A stretch of 64,000 bases of DNA from Nocardioides agariphilus (lineage in GTDB: Bacteria > Actinomycetota > Actinomycetes > Propionibacteriales > Nocardioidaceae), in NCBI RefSeq assembly GCF_015352445.1, contig NZ_JADKPO010000009.1, forward strand, positions 93,325-157,324. Direction: 5' to 3'. Of this stretch, positions 35,234 to 43,765 are shown in pieces. The translations under genes and the position numbers were made by a program. How positions within the stretch are numbered: position 1 is the stretch's first letter; the number at the start of each line of letters is the position of its first letter. The notes under the pieces were generated by a model. It saw only the letters and a program-made list of their open reading frames with translations. It made no database searches and had not been told where the DNA came from.

Positions 35234-35620
35234 TCAGTCGGGGACGTAGGCCGCGGTGACGTCGGTGTGCCGGAAGTGGTCGCCCTTGAACAGCAGCGGC
35301 TCGCCGGTGGTGATGGCGAGCGCGTAGGAGAAGCAGTCGCCGTAGTTGAGGCGGGCGCGGTGCCGTGAGCCTGTGCCGTAGCGACGATGGGCCTCACGGG
35401 CCACGGCCAGCTGTCGTTCGTCGAACGCGATGATGTCGAGGCCCATCGCTGCCCGGTCGAGGAAGCGTTGCCCGGCGTCGTCGCGAAGCACCAAGGATGT
35501 CTCCATGAGCGTTGCCGTCGAGATCGATGCATAGTCTGAGCCCTGGAGCAGCGCTCTGAACGTTGGTGCCTCGGGTTCGTCCCTGGCGATGGCGACGAGC
35601 ACGGAGGTGTCGACTACCAC
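35234..35620 (-). CDS. vapC: VapC-type PIN ribonuclease toxin
   Basis: 128 aa from GTG 35620, which overlaps the antitoxin stop by 7 bp. PIN-domain acidic residues are in place: [10 protein letters not shown] (Asp), [12 protein letters not shown] (Glu), [12 protein letters not shown] (Asp) and [12 protein letters not shown] (Asp). The [18 protein letters not shown] block closely resembles the mycobacterial VapC group with HPAALNFGDC. Predicted RNA endonuclease, inhibited by the VapB encoded just upstream. Confidence 0.88.
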   Translation of the reverse strand: MVVDTSVLVAIARDEPEAPTFRALLQGSDYASISTATLMETSLVLRDDAGQRFLDRAAMGLDIIAFDERQLAVAREAHRRYGTGSRHRARLNYGDCFSYALAITTGEPLLFKGDHFRHTDVTAAYVPD

Positions 35621-35859
35621 ATCGGCAAGCCGTTCTCGTCGTACATCTCCTCGTCGGGAACCACCGTGCCACCTGCTGCTCGCCACTGCGCGGCCAACTC
35701 CATGACGCTGTCCATCCAGGCGGCCCGATCAGCGCGTGCCTTGGTGATCGCCTCGTCGAGGGCTTGCCGAACAGCGTCGGTCATGGACGTGTGCCGCCGC
35801 TCGGCCAGCTCAGCTGCTAGCCGGTAGACCTCGGGGTCCTTGATGTTGAGCGTGGGCAC
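35614..35859 (-). CDS. vapB: VapB-type antitoxin
   Basis: 81 aa from GTG 35859. The N-terminus [20 protein letters not shown] followed by [14 protein letters not shown] is the Rv0623-like/VapB ribbon-helix-helix pattern. The C-terminal half ([20 protein letters not shown]) should wrap the toxin. Upstream, TAGAAT ends 7 bases before the GTG, so the mRNA is probably leaderless. The operon is expected to be repressed by the VapBC complex. ATG 35928 would add 23 residues of unlikely composition. Confidence 0.85.
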   Translation of the reverse strand: MPTLNIKDPEVYRLAAELAERRHTSMTDAVRQALDEAITKARADRAAWMDSVMELAAQWRAAGGTVVPDEEMYDENGLPMW

Positions 35860-35866
35860 GAACGCG

Positions 35867-35872
35867 ATTCTA
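35867..35872 (-). promoter_or_regulatory. Probable -10 box of vapBC (leaderless transcript)
   Basis: TAGAAT on the minus strand, separated by seven bases from the vapB GTG at 35859. Transcription would begin at or next to the start codon. No Shine-Dalgarno is present, which agrees with leaderless translation. Confidence 0.5.
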
Positions 35873-36032
35873 CCCGTCAAGGTAGAAGCTCTTGCGCGCT
35901 TCGCCGGACGACCTCGGGCATCATCCACAGGGCCCAGTGTTGGTAGCGGAACGCGCGGCAGGCGCTACCGTGTTCGGCCGGACGCCCCCGACAAGTGATC
36001 GGGAGGCGGGCAACCAGGAGAAAGAACAGCCA

Positions 36033-38699
36033 GTGGCACACAAGCTCGTCATCGTCGAGTCACCGAAGAAGGCCCAGATGCTGGGCGACTTCCTCGGCGA
36101 CGACTACGTCGTCGAGTCCTCGATCGGCCACATCCGCGACCTCCCGCAAAGCGCTGCCGATACCCCGGCCAAGATCAAGGACAAGCCGTGGGGGCGGCTC
36201 GCGGTCGACGTCGAGAACGGCTTCGAGCCTTACTACGTCGTGCCGCGCGACAAGAAGGCGCACATCTCCAAGCTCAAGTCTCTGCTCAAGGACGCCGACG
36301 AGCTCTACCTCGCCACCGACGAGGACCGCGAGGGCGAGGCGATCGCCTGGCACCTGTTCGACGAGCTCAAGCCCAAGGGCATCCCGGTGCACCGGATGGT
36401 CTTCCACGAGATCACCCGCAAGGCGATCCTCGAAGCGGTCGCCAACCCACGCAACATCAACGAGGACCTTGTCGAGGCACAGGAGGCACGGCGCATCCTG
36501 GACCGCCTCTATGGCTACGAAGTCTCGCCGGTCCTCTGGAAGAAGGTCATGTCCGGCCTGTCGGCCGGCCGCGTGCAGTCGGTGGCCACGCGCCTGGTCG
36601 TCGACCGCGAGCGCGAGCGGATGCGCTTTCGCGTCGCGTCCTACTGGGACCTCGAGGGCACCTTCGACGCGGGCTCCGGCAAGGAGCCCCGGATGTTCCC
36701 GGCGCGACTGCATTCCATCGACGAGGCGCGCGTCGCCAGTGGCTCGGACTTCGGCCCCGACGGCGAGCTGAAGAGCAAGCGCGGGGACCGGGTCCACCTC
36801 GACCGCGCGGGCGCCGAACGCCTGGTCGAGGTTCTGCACGACACGTCCTACTCCGTCCGGTCGGTCGAGGCGAAGCCCTACCGCCGCTCGCCCTACCCGC
36901 CGTTTCGCACCACCACCCTTCAGCAGGAGGCCAGCCGCAAGCTCGGCATGAGCGCATCGGTGACGATGTCGGTGGCGCAGCGTCTCTACGAGGGCGGCCA
37001 CATCACCTACATGCGCACGGACTCCACCACCTTGTCCGAGACCGCGATCACCGCGGCCCGCAACCAGGTCAGCCAGCTCTACGGGCCGGAGTACCTCCCC
37101 GACGCCCCGCGCACCTATGCCTCCAAGGTCAAGAACGCCCAGGAGGCACACGAGGCGATCCGCCCGTCGGGCGACGCGTTCCGCACTCCTGGCCAGACCG
37201 GGCTGACAGGCGACCAGTTCCGCCTCTACGAGCTGATCTGGCAGCGCACGGTCGCCTCGCAGATGAAGGACGCGACGGGACAGTCGGTCTCCGTGCGGAT
37301 CGGTGGCGCTGCGAGCGACGGTCGTGACGTCGTGTTCGCCGCGTCCGGCCGCGTGATCACCTTCCACGGGTTCCTCAAGGCGTACGTCGAGGGCACCGAG
37401 GGCGGCAAACGCAGCGACGACGACCAGGTGCCGCTGCCCGATCTTGCCGAGGGCGAGGCGGTCAACGCCGCGTCGCTGACCGCGCAGGGCCACGAGACCA
37501 AGCCGCCGGCCCGCTACACCGAGGCCACCTTGATCAAGGAGCTCGAGGAGCGCGAGATCGGTCGCCCGTCGACGTACGCCTCGATCATCGGCACGATCAT
37601 CAACCGCGGCTACGTCTACAAGAAGGGCACGGCGCTGGTGCCGGCCTGGATCGCGTTCTCCGTGGTGCGGCTGCTGGAGGAGCACTTCGCACGGCAGATC
37701 GACTACGAGTTCACCGCCCGCATGGAGGACGTCCTCGACGAGATCGCGGCAGGAGAGAGCGACCGCAACTCCGAACTGGCCGAGTTCTACTACGGCAATG
37801 ACGAGATCGTCGGTCTCCACACGCTGGTCACCGAGCTCGGCGAGATCGACGCCAAGGAGCTGGCGACCTTCCCGGTCGGCGGTCCTGACAGCGGGATCGT
37901 GCTGCGCGTGGGTCGTTACGGCCCTTATCTCGAGGGCCCCGATGACGAGGGCAACCCGACGGGTCGGCGCGCCAACGTGCCCGACGACCTTCCTCCCGAC
38001 GAGCTGACGCTGGAGAAGGCGCGCGAGCTGTTCGCGACCCCCGCCGGCGAGGAGACGGTGCTGGGACAGCACCCGACGTCCGGCCGCACTGTCGTGGCCA
38101 AGAACGGCCGCTATGGGCCCTACGTCACCGAGGTGCTGCCCGACGACGCCAAGAAGTCCGACAAGCCGCGCACCGGCTCGCTGTTCAAGTCGATGTCGAT
38201 CGACACGATCACCCTCGACGACGCGGTCAAGCTGCTCTCGCTGCCGCGCGTGGTCGGCCATGACGCCGAGGGCGTCGAGATCACCGCCCAGAACGGCCGC
38301 TACGGGCCCTATCTCAAGAAGGGCACCGACTCGCGCACCATCGCCTCCGAGGAGCAGCTGCTCACCATCACCGAGGACGAGGCGCTGGCGATCTACGCCC
38401 AGCCCAAGCAGCGTGGTCGCGGCGCTGCGACAGCTCCCCTCAAGGAGCTCGGCAACGACCCGGTGTCCAAGCAGCCGGTGGTGGTGAAGTCCGGTCGCTT
38501 CGGCGAGTACGTCACCGATGGCGAATACAACGCCACCCTCCGCAAGGACGACACCGTCGAGTCGATCACCCTCGAGCGGGCCGCCGAGCTCCTCGCCGAG
38601 CGCCGCGAGCGCGGCCCCGCCAAGAAGACGGCGAAGAAGGCCACGCGCAAGGCGCCCGCCAAGAAGACCGCGAAGAAGAGGGCGACCAAGAAGGCCTAG
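36033..38699 (+). CDS. topA: DNA topoisomerase I (type IA)
   Basis: 888 aa. It relaxes negative supercoils and is essential. The TOPRIM domain spans VIVESPKKAQML to YLATDEDREGEAIAWHL. The active-site Tyr is in GHITYMRTDSTTLS. The C-terminal part has repeated modules with GRYGPYL, NGRYGPYV, NGRYGPYLKKG and GRFGEYVTDGEY, then a Lys-rich tail of KKTAKK-like units, both typical of actinobacterial TopA, where the tail aids processivity. GTG 36033 follows AGGAGAAAG. A 7-bp inverted repeat (GGTAGCG/CGCTACC, 35942-35970) in the leader may belong to the promoter. Confidence 0.96.
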   Translation: MAHKLVIVESPKKAQMLGDFLGDDYVVESSIGHIRDLPQSAADTPAKIKDKPWGRLAVDVENGFEPYYVVPRDKKAHISKLKSLLKDADELYLATDEDREGEAIAWHLFDELKPKGIPVHRMVFHEITRKAILEAVANPRNINEDLVEAQEARRILDRLYGYEVSPVLWKKVMSGLSAGRVQSVATRLVVDRERERMRFRVASYWDLEGTFDAGSGKEPRMFPARLHSIDEARVASGSDFGPDGELKSKRGDRVHLDRAGAERLVEVLHDTSYSVRSVEAKPYRRSPYPPFRTTTLQQEASRKLGMSASVTMSVAQRLYEGGHITYMRTDSTTLSETAITAARNQVSQLYGPEYLPDAPRTYASKVKNAQEAHEAIRPSGDAFRTPGQTGLTGDQFRLYELIWQRTVASQMKDATGQSVSVRIGGAASDGRDVVFAASGRVITFHGFLKAYVEGTEGGKRSDDDQVPLPDLAEGEAVNAASLTAQGHETKPPARYTEATLIKELEEREIGRPSTYASIIGTIINRGYVYKKGTALVPAWIAFSVVRLLEEHFARQIDYEFTARMEDVLDEIAAGESDRNSELAEFYYGNDEIVGLHTLVTELGEIDAKELATFPVGGPDSGIVLRVGRYGPYLEGPDDEGNPTGRRANVPDDLPPDELTLEKARELFATPAGEETVLGQHPTSGRTVVAKNGRYGPYVTEVLPDDAKKSDKPRTGSLFKSMSIDTITLDDAVKLLSLPRVVGHDAEGVEITAQNGRYGPYLKKGTDSRTIASEEQLLTITEDEALAIYAQPKQRGRGAATAPLKELGNDPVSKQPVVVKSGRFGEYVTDGEYNATLRKDDTVESITLERAAELLAERRERGPAKKTAKKATRKAPAKKTAKKRATKKA

Positions 38700-38707
38700 T
38701 CCCCGCC

Positions 38708-38816
38708 GGTTGAGGCGGTTGCGCCTTCGTTGGTTGAGGAGGTTGCGCCTTCGTTGGTTGAGGAGGTTGCGCCTTCGTTGGTTGAGGAGGTTGCGCTAGC
38801 AACCGTCTCGAAACCA
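38708..38816. repeat. Tandem 24-bp repeat array ending in a full REP-like element
   Basis: Three 24-bp units (38708-38731, 38732-38755, 38756-38779), each GGTTGAGG(A/C)GGTTGCGCC plus TTCGTT, run head to tail into a complete palindromic element (38780-38816) with a GTTGCGCTAGCAAC stem and CGTCTCGAAACCA end. A diverged copy starting GGCTTCGAGACGCG lies at 38844. Located right after topA; 38700-38889 holds no gene. Confidence 0.85.
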
Positions 38817-38889
38817 TCGTCTCAGGCCTGCTTCCCTCTCACCGGGCTTCGAGACGCGTCGCTCGTTCCTCGCAAGCTCGGGCAAGGGG

Positions 38890-39978
38890 CTACCCCCACC
38901 AGAAGGCGGTGGCGATGATGGCGTACAGCGCCACCAGCGTCGCACCCTCCAGCCACGTCGACTCGCCGTCGAGTGCGATCATCGCGGCCAGCAAGACCGA
39001 CACCACGAGCACGACGACCAGCAGCGGCGAGAAGACGAGGGTCAACGACGCCAGCCCGAAGACCTGACTGATCAACACCAGCAGGGGAGCCAGCACCAGC
39101 GCGATCTGGATCGGGCTGTTCAGCACGACCGAGAAGGCGTACTCCGACTGGCCCTTGGCCGCGAGCTGGATGCCGACCACGTTCTCGATCGCGTTGCCCG
39201 CGATGGCCACGATCACCAGTCCGGCGAAAGCCTCCGAGATGCCGGCAGACTCCATCGACGGCTCGAGCGCCGCGACGAACCAGTCCGACACGAACGCGGC
39301 TGCCGCGCCGGCGACGGCGAGCATCCCGATCGCCAGGAACAGCGGCCAGCGCGGCGCCTCCTTCTCCGGTGCCACCGACTCGGACGTACCGGACGTGTCG
39401 CGCCGCAGGGAGAATGGCAAGGACAACGCGAACAGCCCCAGCAGGATGATCGAGACGATCACCGAGAACGTCGCCTCGTGCTGCTCGGCCGGCGTGTGCA
39501 GATGGTGCGTCAAGGACGGGATCGTCATCGCGATCACCGAGAGCGTCATCAGGACCACGATGGTGCGGGCGCGTTCGGAGCCGAGCTGCTGGGTGCCGTG
39601 GCGCAGGCCGCCGACGAGGAACGCGAGCCCGAGCACGAGCAGGAGGTTGGCCAGGATCGAGCCGATCAGAGCCGCGCGTACGACGTCGACGAGCCCGGCC
39701 CTCAACGCGAAGATGCAGATGAACAGCTCGGGCAGGTTCCCCAGCGCCGACTGCAGGACGCCAGTGGCTCCGGGTCCGAACCGATCGCCGAGCTGCTCGA
39801 CGCACAAGCCCACGAACGCCGCGAGCACGCTCATCGCCGCCGCGGCCAGCACGAACGCAAGCCCACTGGCCCATCCGGCGTAGTGCGCCAGACCGGAGGC
39901 GACGATCAGCACCGCGCCGCCGCCCAGCATCAGCTTGTCGGACCTGATCAGAACGGGGTGGGCCGTCGCGGTCGTCAC
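38890..39978 (-). CDS. Ca2+/H+ antiporter of the CaCA family
   Basis: 362 aa, about 11 transmembrane helices in two related halves. The alpha repeats are visible: SALGNLPELFICIFALRAGL in the first and AIAGNAIENVVGIQLAAKG in the second, each with the acidic residue that binds the cation. The family (VCX1/ChaA/YfkE) expels Ca2+ in exchange for protons. GTG 39978 is the chosen start (VTTATAHPVLIRSDKL), and GTG 39987 is an alternative. Convergent with topA across the repeat array. Confidence 0.85.
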   Translation of the reverse strand: MTTATAHPVLIRSDKLMLGGGAVLIVASGLAHYAGWASGLAFVLAAAAMSVLAAFVGLCVEQLGDRFGPGATGVLQSALGNLPELFICIFALRAGLVDVVRAALIGSILANLLLVLGLAFLVGGLRHGTQQLGSERARTIVVLMTLSVIAMTIPSLTHHLHTPAEQHEATFSVIVSIILLGLFALSLPFSLRRDTSGTSESVAPEKEAPRWPLFLAIGMLAVAGAAAAFVSDWFVAALEPSMESAGISEAFAGLVIVAIAGNAIENVVGIQLAAKGQSEYAFSVVLNSPIQIALVLAPLLVLISQVFGLASLTLVFSPLLVVVLVVSVLLAAMIALDGESTWLEGATLVALYAIIATAFWWG

Positions 39979-40096
39979 CCGACGCACGGTAGTACGCCGG
40001 GCCGATCGGTTCGGAGGATCCCGGCCACCAGGTGGCTGCGATCCTCCGGCGTGATAGACACGTCGGGATATTCGGACCATTCGGGAGGGGAGACCC

Positions 40097-41932
40097 ATGT
40101 CCACACCACCGCAACCCACTCGCCGCGCGGTCGTCGCCGGCGCCGCCGGAGTCGCCGCCACGGCAGCCACCACGGCCACCGCTTCTCCCGCGACGGCCGC
40201 AGGCAGCCCCGGAAGCAGCAGCCGCACCATCAAGCTGTCGGTGCTCGGCACCACCGACCTCCACGGCAACGTCTTCAACTGGGACTACTACAAGGACACC
40301 GAGTTCGACGACTCCGCCCACAACGACATCGGCGTCGCCAAGGTCAAGACCGTCATCGACCGCGAGCGCGCTGCACGTGACCACCCGGTCCTCGTGCTCG
40401 ACGCAGGCGACACGATCCAGGGCACGCCACTGGCCTACTACTACGCCAAGGTGCAGCCGATCGGGGGGAACGTGATCCACCCGATGGCGCGGGCGATGAA
40501 CCTCATCGGCTACGACGCTGCGGCTCTCGGCAACCACGAGTTCAACTACGGCATCCCGCTGCTGCGCACCTTCGAGTCGCAGCTGAACTTCCCGCTGCTG
40601 GGTGCCAACGCGGTCGACCCGGTGACCAAGCGGCCCGTGTTCGCGCCGTACATCATCAAGCGCATCAAGGTCGACCGCGCCCCCGACCTGGTCGTCGGCA
40701 TCCTCGGCCTCACCAACCCTGGCATCGCCATCTGGGACCACGCCAACGTCGAGGGGAAGATGGAGTTCCCCGGGCTGGTCGAGCAGGCCAAGAAGTTCGT
40801 GCCCGAGCTCAAGGCCAAGGGCTGTGACGTCGTGATCGTCAGCGCCCACTCCGGCCCCAACACGTCCTCGTCGTACGGCGACGCGCTGCCCTACCCCGAG
40901 AACGCCGCCACCCTCGTCGCGCAGGAGGTGGCCGGCGTCGACGCGATCCTGGTCGGGCACGCCCACCTCGACGTCCCGACGCGGGTGGTCGACAGCTTGG
41001 TGACCGAGGGCAAGCAGGTCGTGCTCTGCGAGCCGCTCTTCTGGGGCAAGAAGGTCGCCGTGTTCGACATGGAGCTCGAACGCCACGGCAGGCGCTGGTC
41101 CCTCGTCGGACCGATCACCTCGACGACGCTGCCGACCAACACCGCTGAGCCCGATCCGGATGTCTCCGCTGCGGTGCAGGAGCAGCACGACACGGTCATC
41201 GACTACGTCAACTCCGTGGTGGGCACCTCCACGGTCGCGATGTCGGCCGACCGGGCGGTCGTCGAGGACACGCCGATCATCGACTTCGTCAACTACGTGC
41301 AGGCGCTCACGGTCAGGGCGGCCCTGACGGGGGCCGACGCGGCCTTGCCGATGCTGTCGATCGCGGCGCCGTTCAACCGTGGGGCGTCGTTCCCCCAGGG
41401 AGACGTGACGATCCGCGACGTGGCAGGGCTCTACATCTTCGACAACACGTTGCTGGGCAGCCGGGTGACCGGCGCCCAGGTGAAGGACTACCTGGAGTTC
41501 TCGGCCAACTACTTCAAGGCGGTGGACAACGCGGGGCCGGTCGCGATCGACGACGTGATCCGAGCCGTCACGCCGAGCGCGCCCACGGGCACGCCTGACT
41601 ACAACTACGACATCGTCGCGGGGCTCGAGGACCGCCTGACCTACGACATCGACCTTGCCCAGCCGGTCGGCTCGCGGATCACGAACCTGCAGTACGCCGG
41701 AGCCGCACTCGACCCGGCCCAGGAGTTCGTGATGGCGGTCAACAACTACCGCCAAGGTGGCGGTGGCAACTTCCCGCACATCAAGGACGCCCCGGTGGTC
41801 TACAACGCGCAGGTCGAGATCCGGCAGCTGCTCATCGACTGGGTGGTCGCCAACGGCGAGATCGACCCGGCGCAGTTCGCGTCGATGGACTGGCGACTGG
41901 TGTACGACCAGACGCCCATGACCATCACCTGA
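40097..41932 (+). CDS. Tat-exported 5'-nucleotidase/2',3'-cyclic phosphodiesterase family phosphoesterase
   Basis: 611 aa. The N-terminus PTRRAVVAGAAGVAATAA is a twin-arginine signal ending SPATAA. The calcineurin-like metal sites are TTDLHGNVF, LDAGDTIQG, GNHEFNYG, VSAHSGPN and VGHAHLD. The C-terminal 5'-nucleotidase domain includes DVTIRDVAGLYIFDNTL and NNYRQGGGGNFP, which are substrate-binding residues in UshA-like enzymes. Likely role: release of nucleosides and phosphate from extracellular nucleotides. GGAGGGGAG precedes the ATG. It is divergent from the Ca2+ antiporter. Confidence 0.92.
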   Translation: MSTPPQPTRRAVVAGAAGVAATAATTATASPATAAGSPGSSSRTIKLSVLGTTDLHGNVFNWDYYKDTEFDDSAHNDIGVAKVKTVIDRERAARDHPVLVLDAGDTIQGTPLAYYYAKVQPIGGNVIHPMARAMNLIGYDAAALGNHEFNYGIPLLRTFESQLNFPLLGANAVDPVTKRPVFAPYIIKRIKVDRAPDLVVGILGLTNPGIAIWDHANVEGKMEFPGLVEQAKKFVPELKAKGCDVVIVSAHSGPNTSSSYGDALPYPENAATLVAQEVAGVDAILVGHAHLDVPTRVVDSLVTEGKQVVLCEPLFWGKKVAVFDMELERHGRRWSLVGPITSTTLPTNTAEPDPDVSAAVQEQHDTVIDYVNSVVGTSTVAMSADRAVVEDTPIIDFVNYVQALTVRAALTGADAALPMLSIAAPFNRGASFPQGDVTIRDVAGLYIFDNTLLGSRVTGAQVKDYLEFSANYFKAVDNAGPVAIDDVIRAVTPSAPTGTPDYNYDIVAGLEDRLTYDIDLAQPVGSRITNLQYAGAALDPAQEFVMAVNNYRQGGGGNFPHIKDAPVVYNAQVEIRQLLIDWVVANGEIDPAQFASMDWRLVYDQTPMTIT

Positions 41933-41981
41933 GGATCTCCGCGGCGGGCCGTCGGCGCGGCCGGGTAGCGTCTGGCGCACC

Positions 41982-42623
41982 ATGGCTCTGTACTCCGCGC
42001 TCGGCGTCTTCGTCTGCTTCGAAGGTGGCGACGGCTCGGGCAAGTCCACGCAGTCCAAGGCGCTGGCTGCGTGGCTGGAGGCCGAGGGCTATGCCGTCTG
42101 CCTGACCTTCGAGCCGGGTGACACCCAGGTCGGGCGCACGCTGCGCGACATCGTGCTCAGCCCGTCGACCGGCGAGTTGTCCGACCGCACCGAGTCGCTG
42201 CTCTACGCCGCCGACAAGGCCGAGCACATCCGCCAGGTCGTGCAACCAGCCCTCGACCGCGGCGAGGTGGTGATCACCGACCGCTACGTCGACTCGATGA
42301 TCGCCTACCAAGGGGTGGGCCGCCCGCTCGACCGCGACGAGGTCGAGCACGTCGCGCGCTGGGCCACCCACGACCTGAGGCCGCACCTGACCGTCGTCCT
42401 CGACCTGGCGCCCGATCACGGGCTCGGGAGGTTCGCCGAGCGCGACCGGATCGAGGGTGAGTCGGTCGAGTTCCACGAGCGGGTGCGGCAGGCGTTCCTC
42501 GACCTGGCAGGTCGCGATCCCGACCACTACCTCGTCCTCGACGCCCGGCTCCCGGTCGACGTCGTCGCGGCAGCGGTGGCCGAGCGGGTCCGACCACTTC
42601 TCGAGCAGGCCACGAAGTCATGA
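41982..42623 (+). CDS. tmk: Thymidylate kinase
   Basis: 213 aa; phosphorylates dTMP to dTDP. The P-loop FEGGDGSGKSTQSKAL, the DRX motif ITDRYVDSMIAYQG and the LID region FAERDRIEGES are present. A Tmk-specific TFEPGDTQVG segment stands where most have EPGGT, a Gly-to-Asp change. The stop overlaps the holB start (ATGA), as in Streptomyces and other actinobacteria, coupling dTTP supply and replication genes. Confidence 0.93.
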   Translation: MALYSALGVFVCFEGGDGSGKSTQSKALAAWLEAEGYAVCLTFEPGDTQVGRTLRDIVLSPSTGELSDRTESLLYAADKAEHIRQVVQPALDRGEVVITDRYVDSMIAYQGVGRPLDRDEVEHVARWATHDLRPHLTVVLDLAPDHGLGRFAERDRIEGESVEFHERVRQAFLDLAGRDPDHYLVLDARLPVDVVAAAVAERVRPLLEQATKS

Positions 42624-43765
42624 CGGTGTGGGACGACCTGGTCGGTCAGCCGCACGCCATCGAGGCGATGCGCGAGGCCGCTTCGGGCCACGGCATGAGC
42701 CACGCGTGGTTGTTCACCGGACCGCCGGGCTCGGGCCGGTCCAACGCGGCGATCGCGCTGGCGGCCGCACTGCAGTGCGAGCAGGCTGGCTGCGGGCAGT
42801 GCCACTCCTGCCACACCGTGCTGGCCGGCACCCACGCCGACATCACCATCGTCCGCACCGAGAAGCTCTCCATCGGGGTCGACGAGGTGCGCGACCTGGT
42901 GCGCCGGTCGGCGCTGGCCCCGGTCGGGCGCCGGTGGCAGGTGATGATCGTCGAGGACGCCGACCGGCTGACCGAACACGCCTGCAACGCGCTGCTCAAG
43001 GCCATCGAGGAACCCACCGAGCGCACGGTCTGGATGCTGTGCGCCCCCACCGTCGAAGACGTCTTGCCGACCATCCGCTCGCGTTGTCGCCTGCTGACCC
43101 TGGCCACGCCGACGGCCGCGGACGTGGCGGCGTTCCTGGTGCGCCGCGACGGCGTCGCCGAGGGACTCGCGGCCTACGCCGCGCGCGCCAGCCAGGGCCA
43201 CATCGGGCGAGCCAGGGCTCTGGCGAGGGACGAGGCGACCCGCAACCGCCGCCGCGAGGTCGTGACCATCCCCGCCAAGCTGACCTCGCTCGGTGCCTGC
43301 ATGATCGCCGCCGCCAACCTCGCCGAGGTGACCAAGGAAGAGGCCGACCTCATCACCTCGCGGCTCGACGAGCGTGAGAAGGCCGACCTCGACACCACCT
43401 ACGGCGTCGTCGAGCGCGGCCGTCGCCCCCGTGACTACGCGCCAGCCGTGGCTGCGCTCGAGCGGGCTCAGAAGACCCGGGCCAAGCGCCGTCACCTCGA
43501 TGTGGTCGACCGTGGCCTGATGGATCTTGTGTCGGTCTATCGCGACGCCATCTCCGAGGCGACCGGCTCGACGGGCGCACTGGTCAACGAGGAGATCCGA
43601 GGCGACATCGTCGAGGTGGTGCGCAGCTCGACGCCCGAGCTCAACCTGCGCCGGATCCGTTGGATCTTCGATGCGCGCGAGCAGATGCTCGAGTTCAACG
43701 TCCCCGTCCCACTCGCCCTCGAGAGCATGATGCTCGCCTTGAAGGTGCCCGAGGGCAGCCGGTGA
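42620..43765 (+). CDS. holB: DNA polymerase III delta' subunit
   Basis: 381-aa clamp-loader subunit. The AAA+ fold has P-loop GPPGSGRSN, with Arg replacing the catalytic Lys as expected for the non-hydrolysing delta' subunit. The zinc module is CEQAGCGQCHSC. Sensor motifs are IVEDADRLTEHACNALLKAI and TIRSRCRLL (SRC arginine finger). The C-terminal collar helices extend to the end. Coupled to tmk upstream and to the TAP-type peptidase downstream by 4-bp overlaps. Confidence 0.93.
   Translation: MTVWDDLVGQPHAIEAMREAASGHGMSHAWLFTGPPGSGRSNAAIALAAALQCEQAGCGQCHSCHTVLAGTHADITIVRTEKLSIGVDEVRDLVRRSALAPVGRRWQVMIVEDADRLTEHACNALLKAIEEPTERTVWMLCAPTVEDVLPTIRSRCRLLTLATPTAADVAAFLVRRDGVAEGLAAYAARASQGHIGRARALARDEATRNRRREVVTIPAKLTSLGACMIAAANLAEVTKEEADLITSRLDEREKADLDTTYGVVERGRRPRDYAPAVAALERAQKTRAKRRHLDVVDRGLMDLVSVYRDAISEATGSTGALVNEEIRGDIVEVVRSSTPELNLRRIRWIFDAREQMLEFNVPVPLALESMMLALKVPEGSR

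Noticed and set aside
35942-35970. Inverted repeat GGTAGCG/CGCTACC as topA operator
   Set aside because: Seven-bp arms in a GC-rich leader are not significant alone, and the spacing of possible -35/-10 boxes is poor.
38518-38799. Arg-rich open frame at the end of topA
   Set aside because: It is the shifted reading of the Lys-rich topA tail and of the tandem repeat, and not a protein.
38708-38816. Possible CRISPR-like array
   Set aside because: Units are directly adjacent 24-bp repeats without variable spacers, and no cas genes are in the window.
42720-42760. Lys-to-Arg change in the P-loop of holB
   Set aside because: The delta' subunit does not hydrolyse ATP, and a degenerate P-loop is normal in this family.
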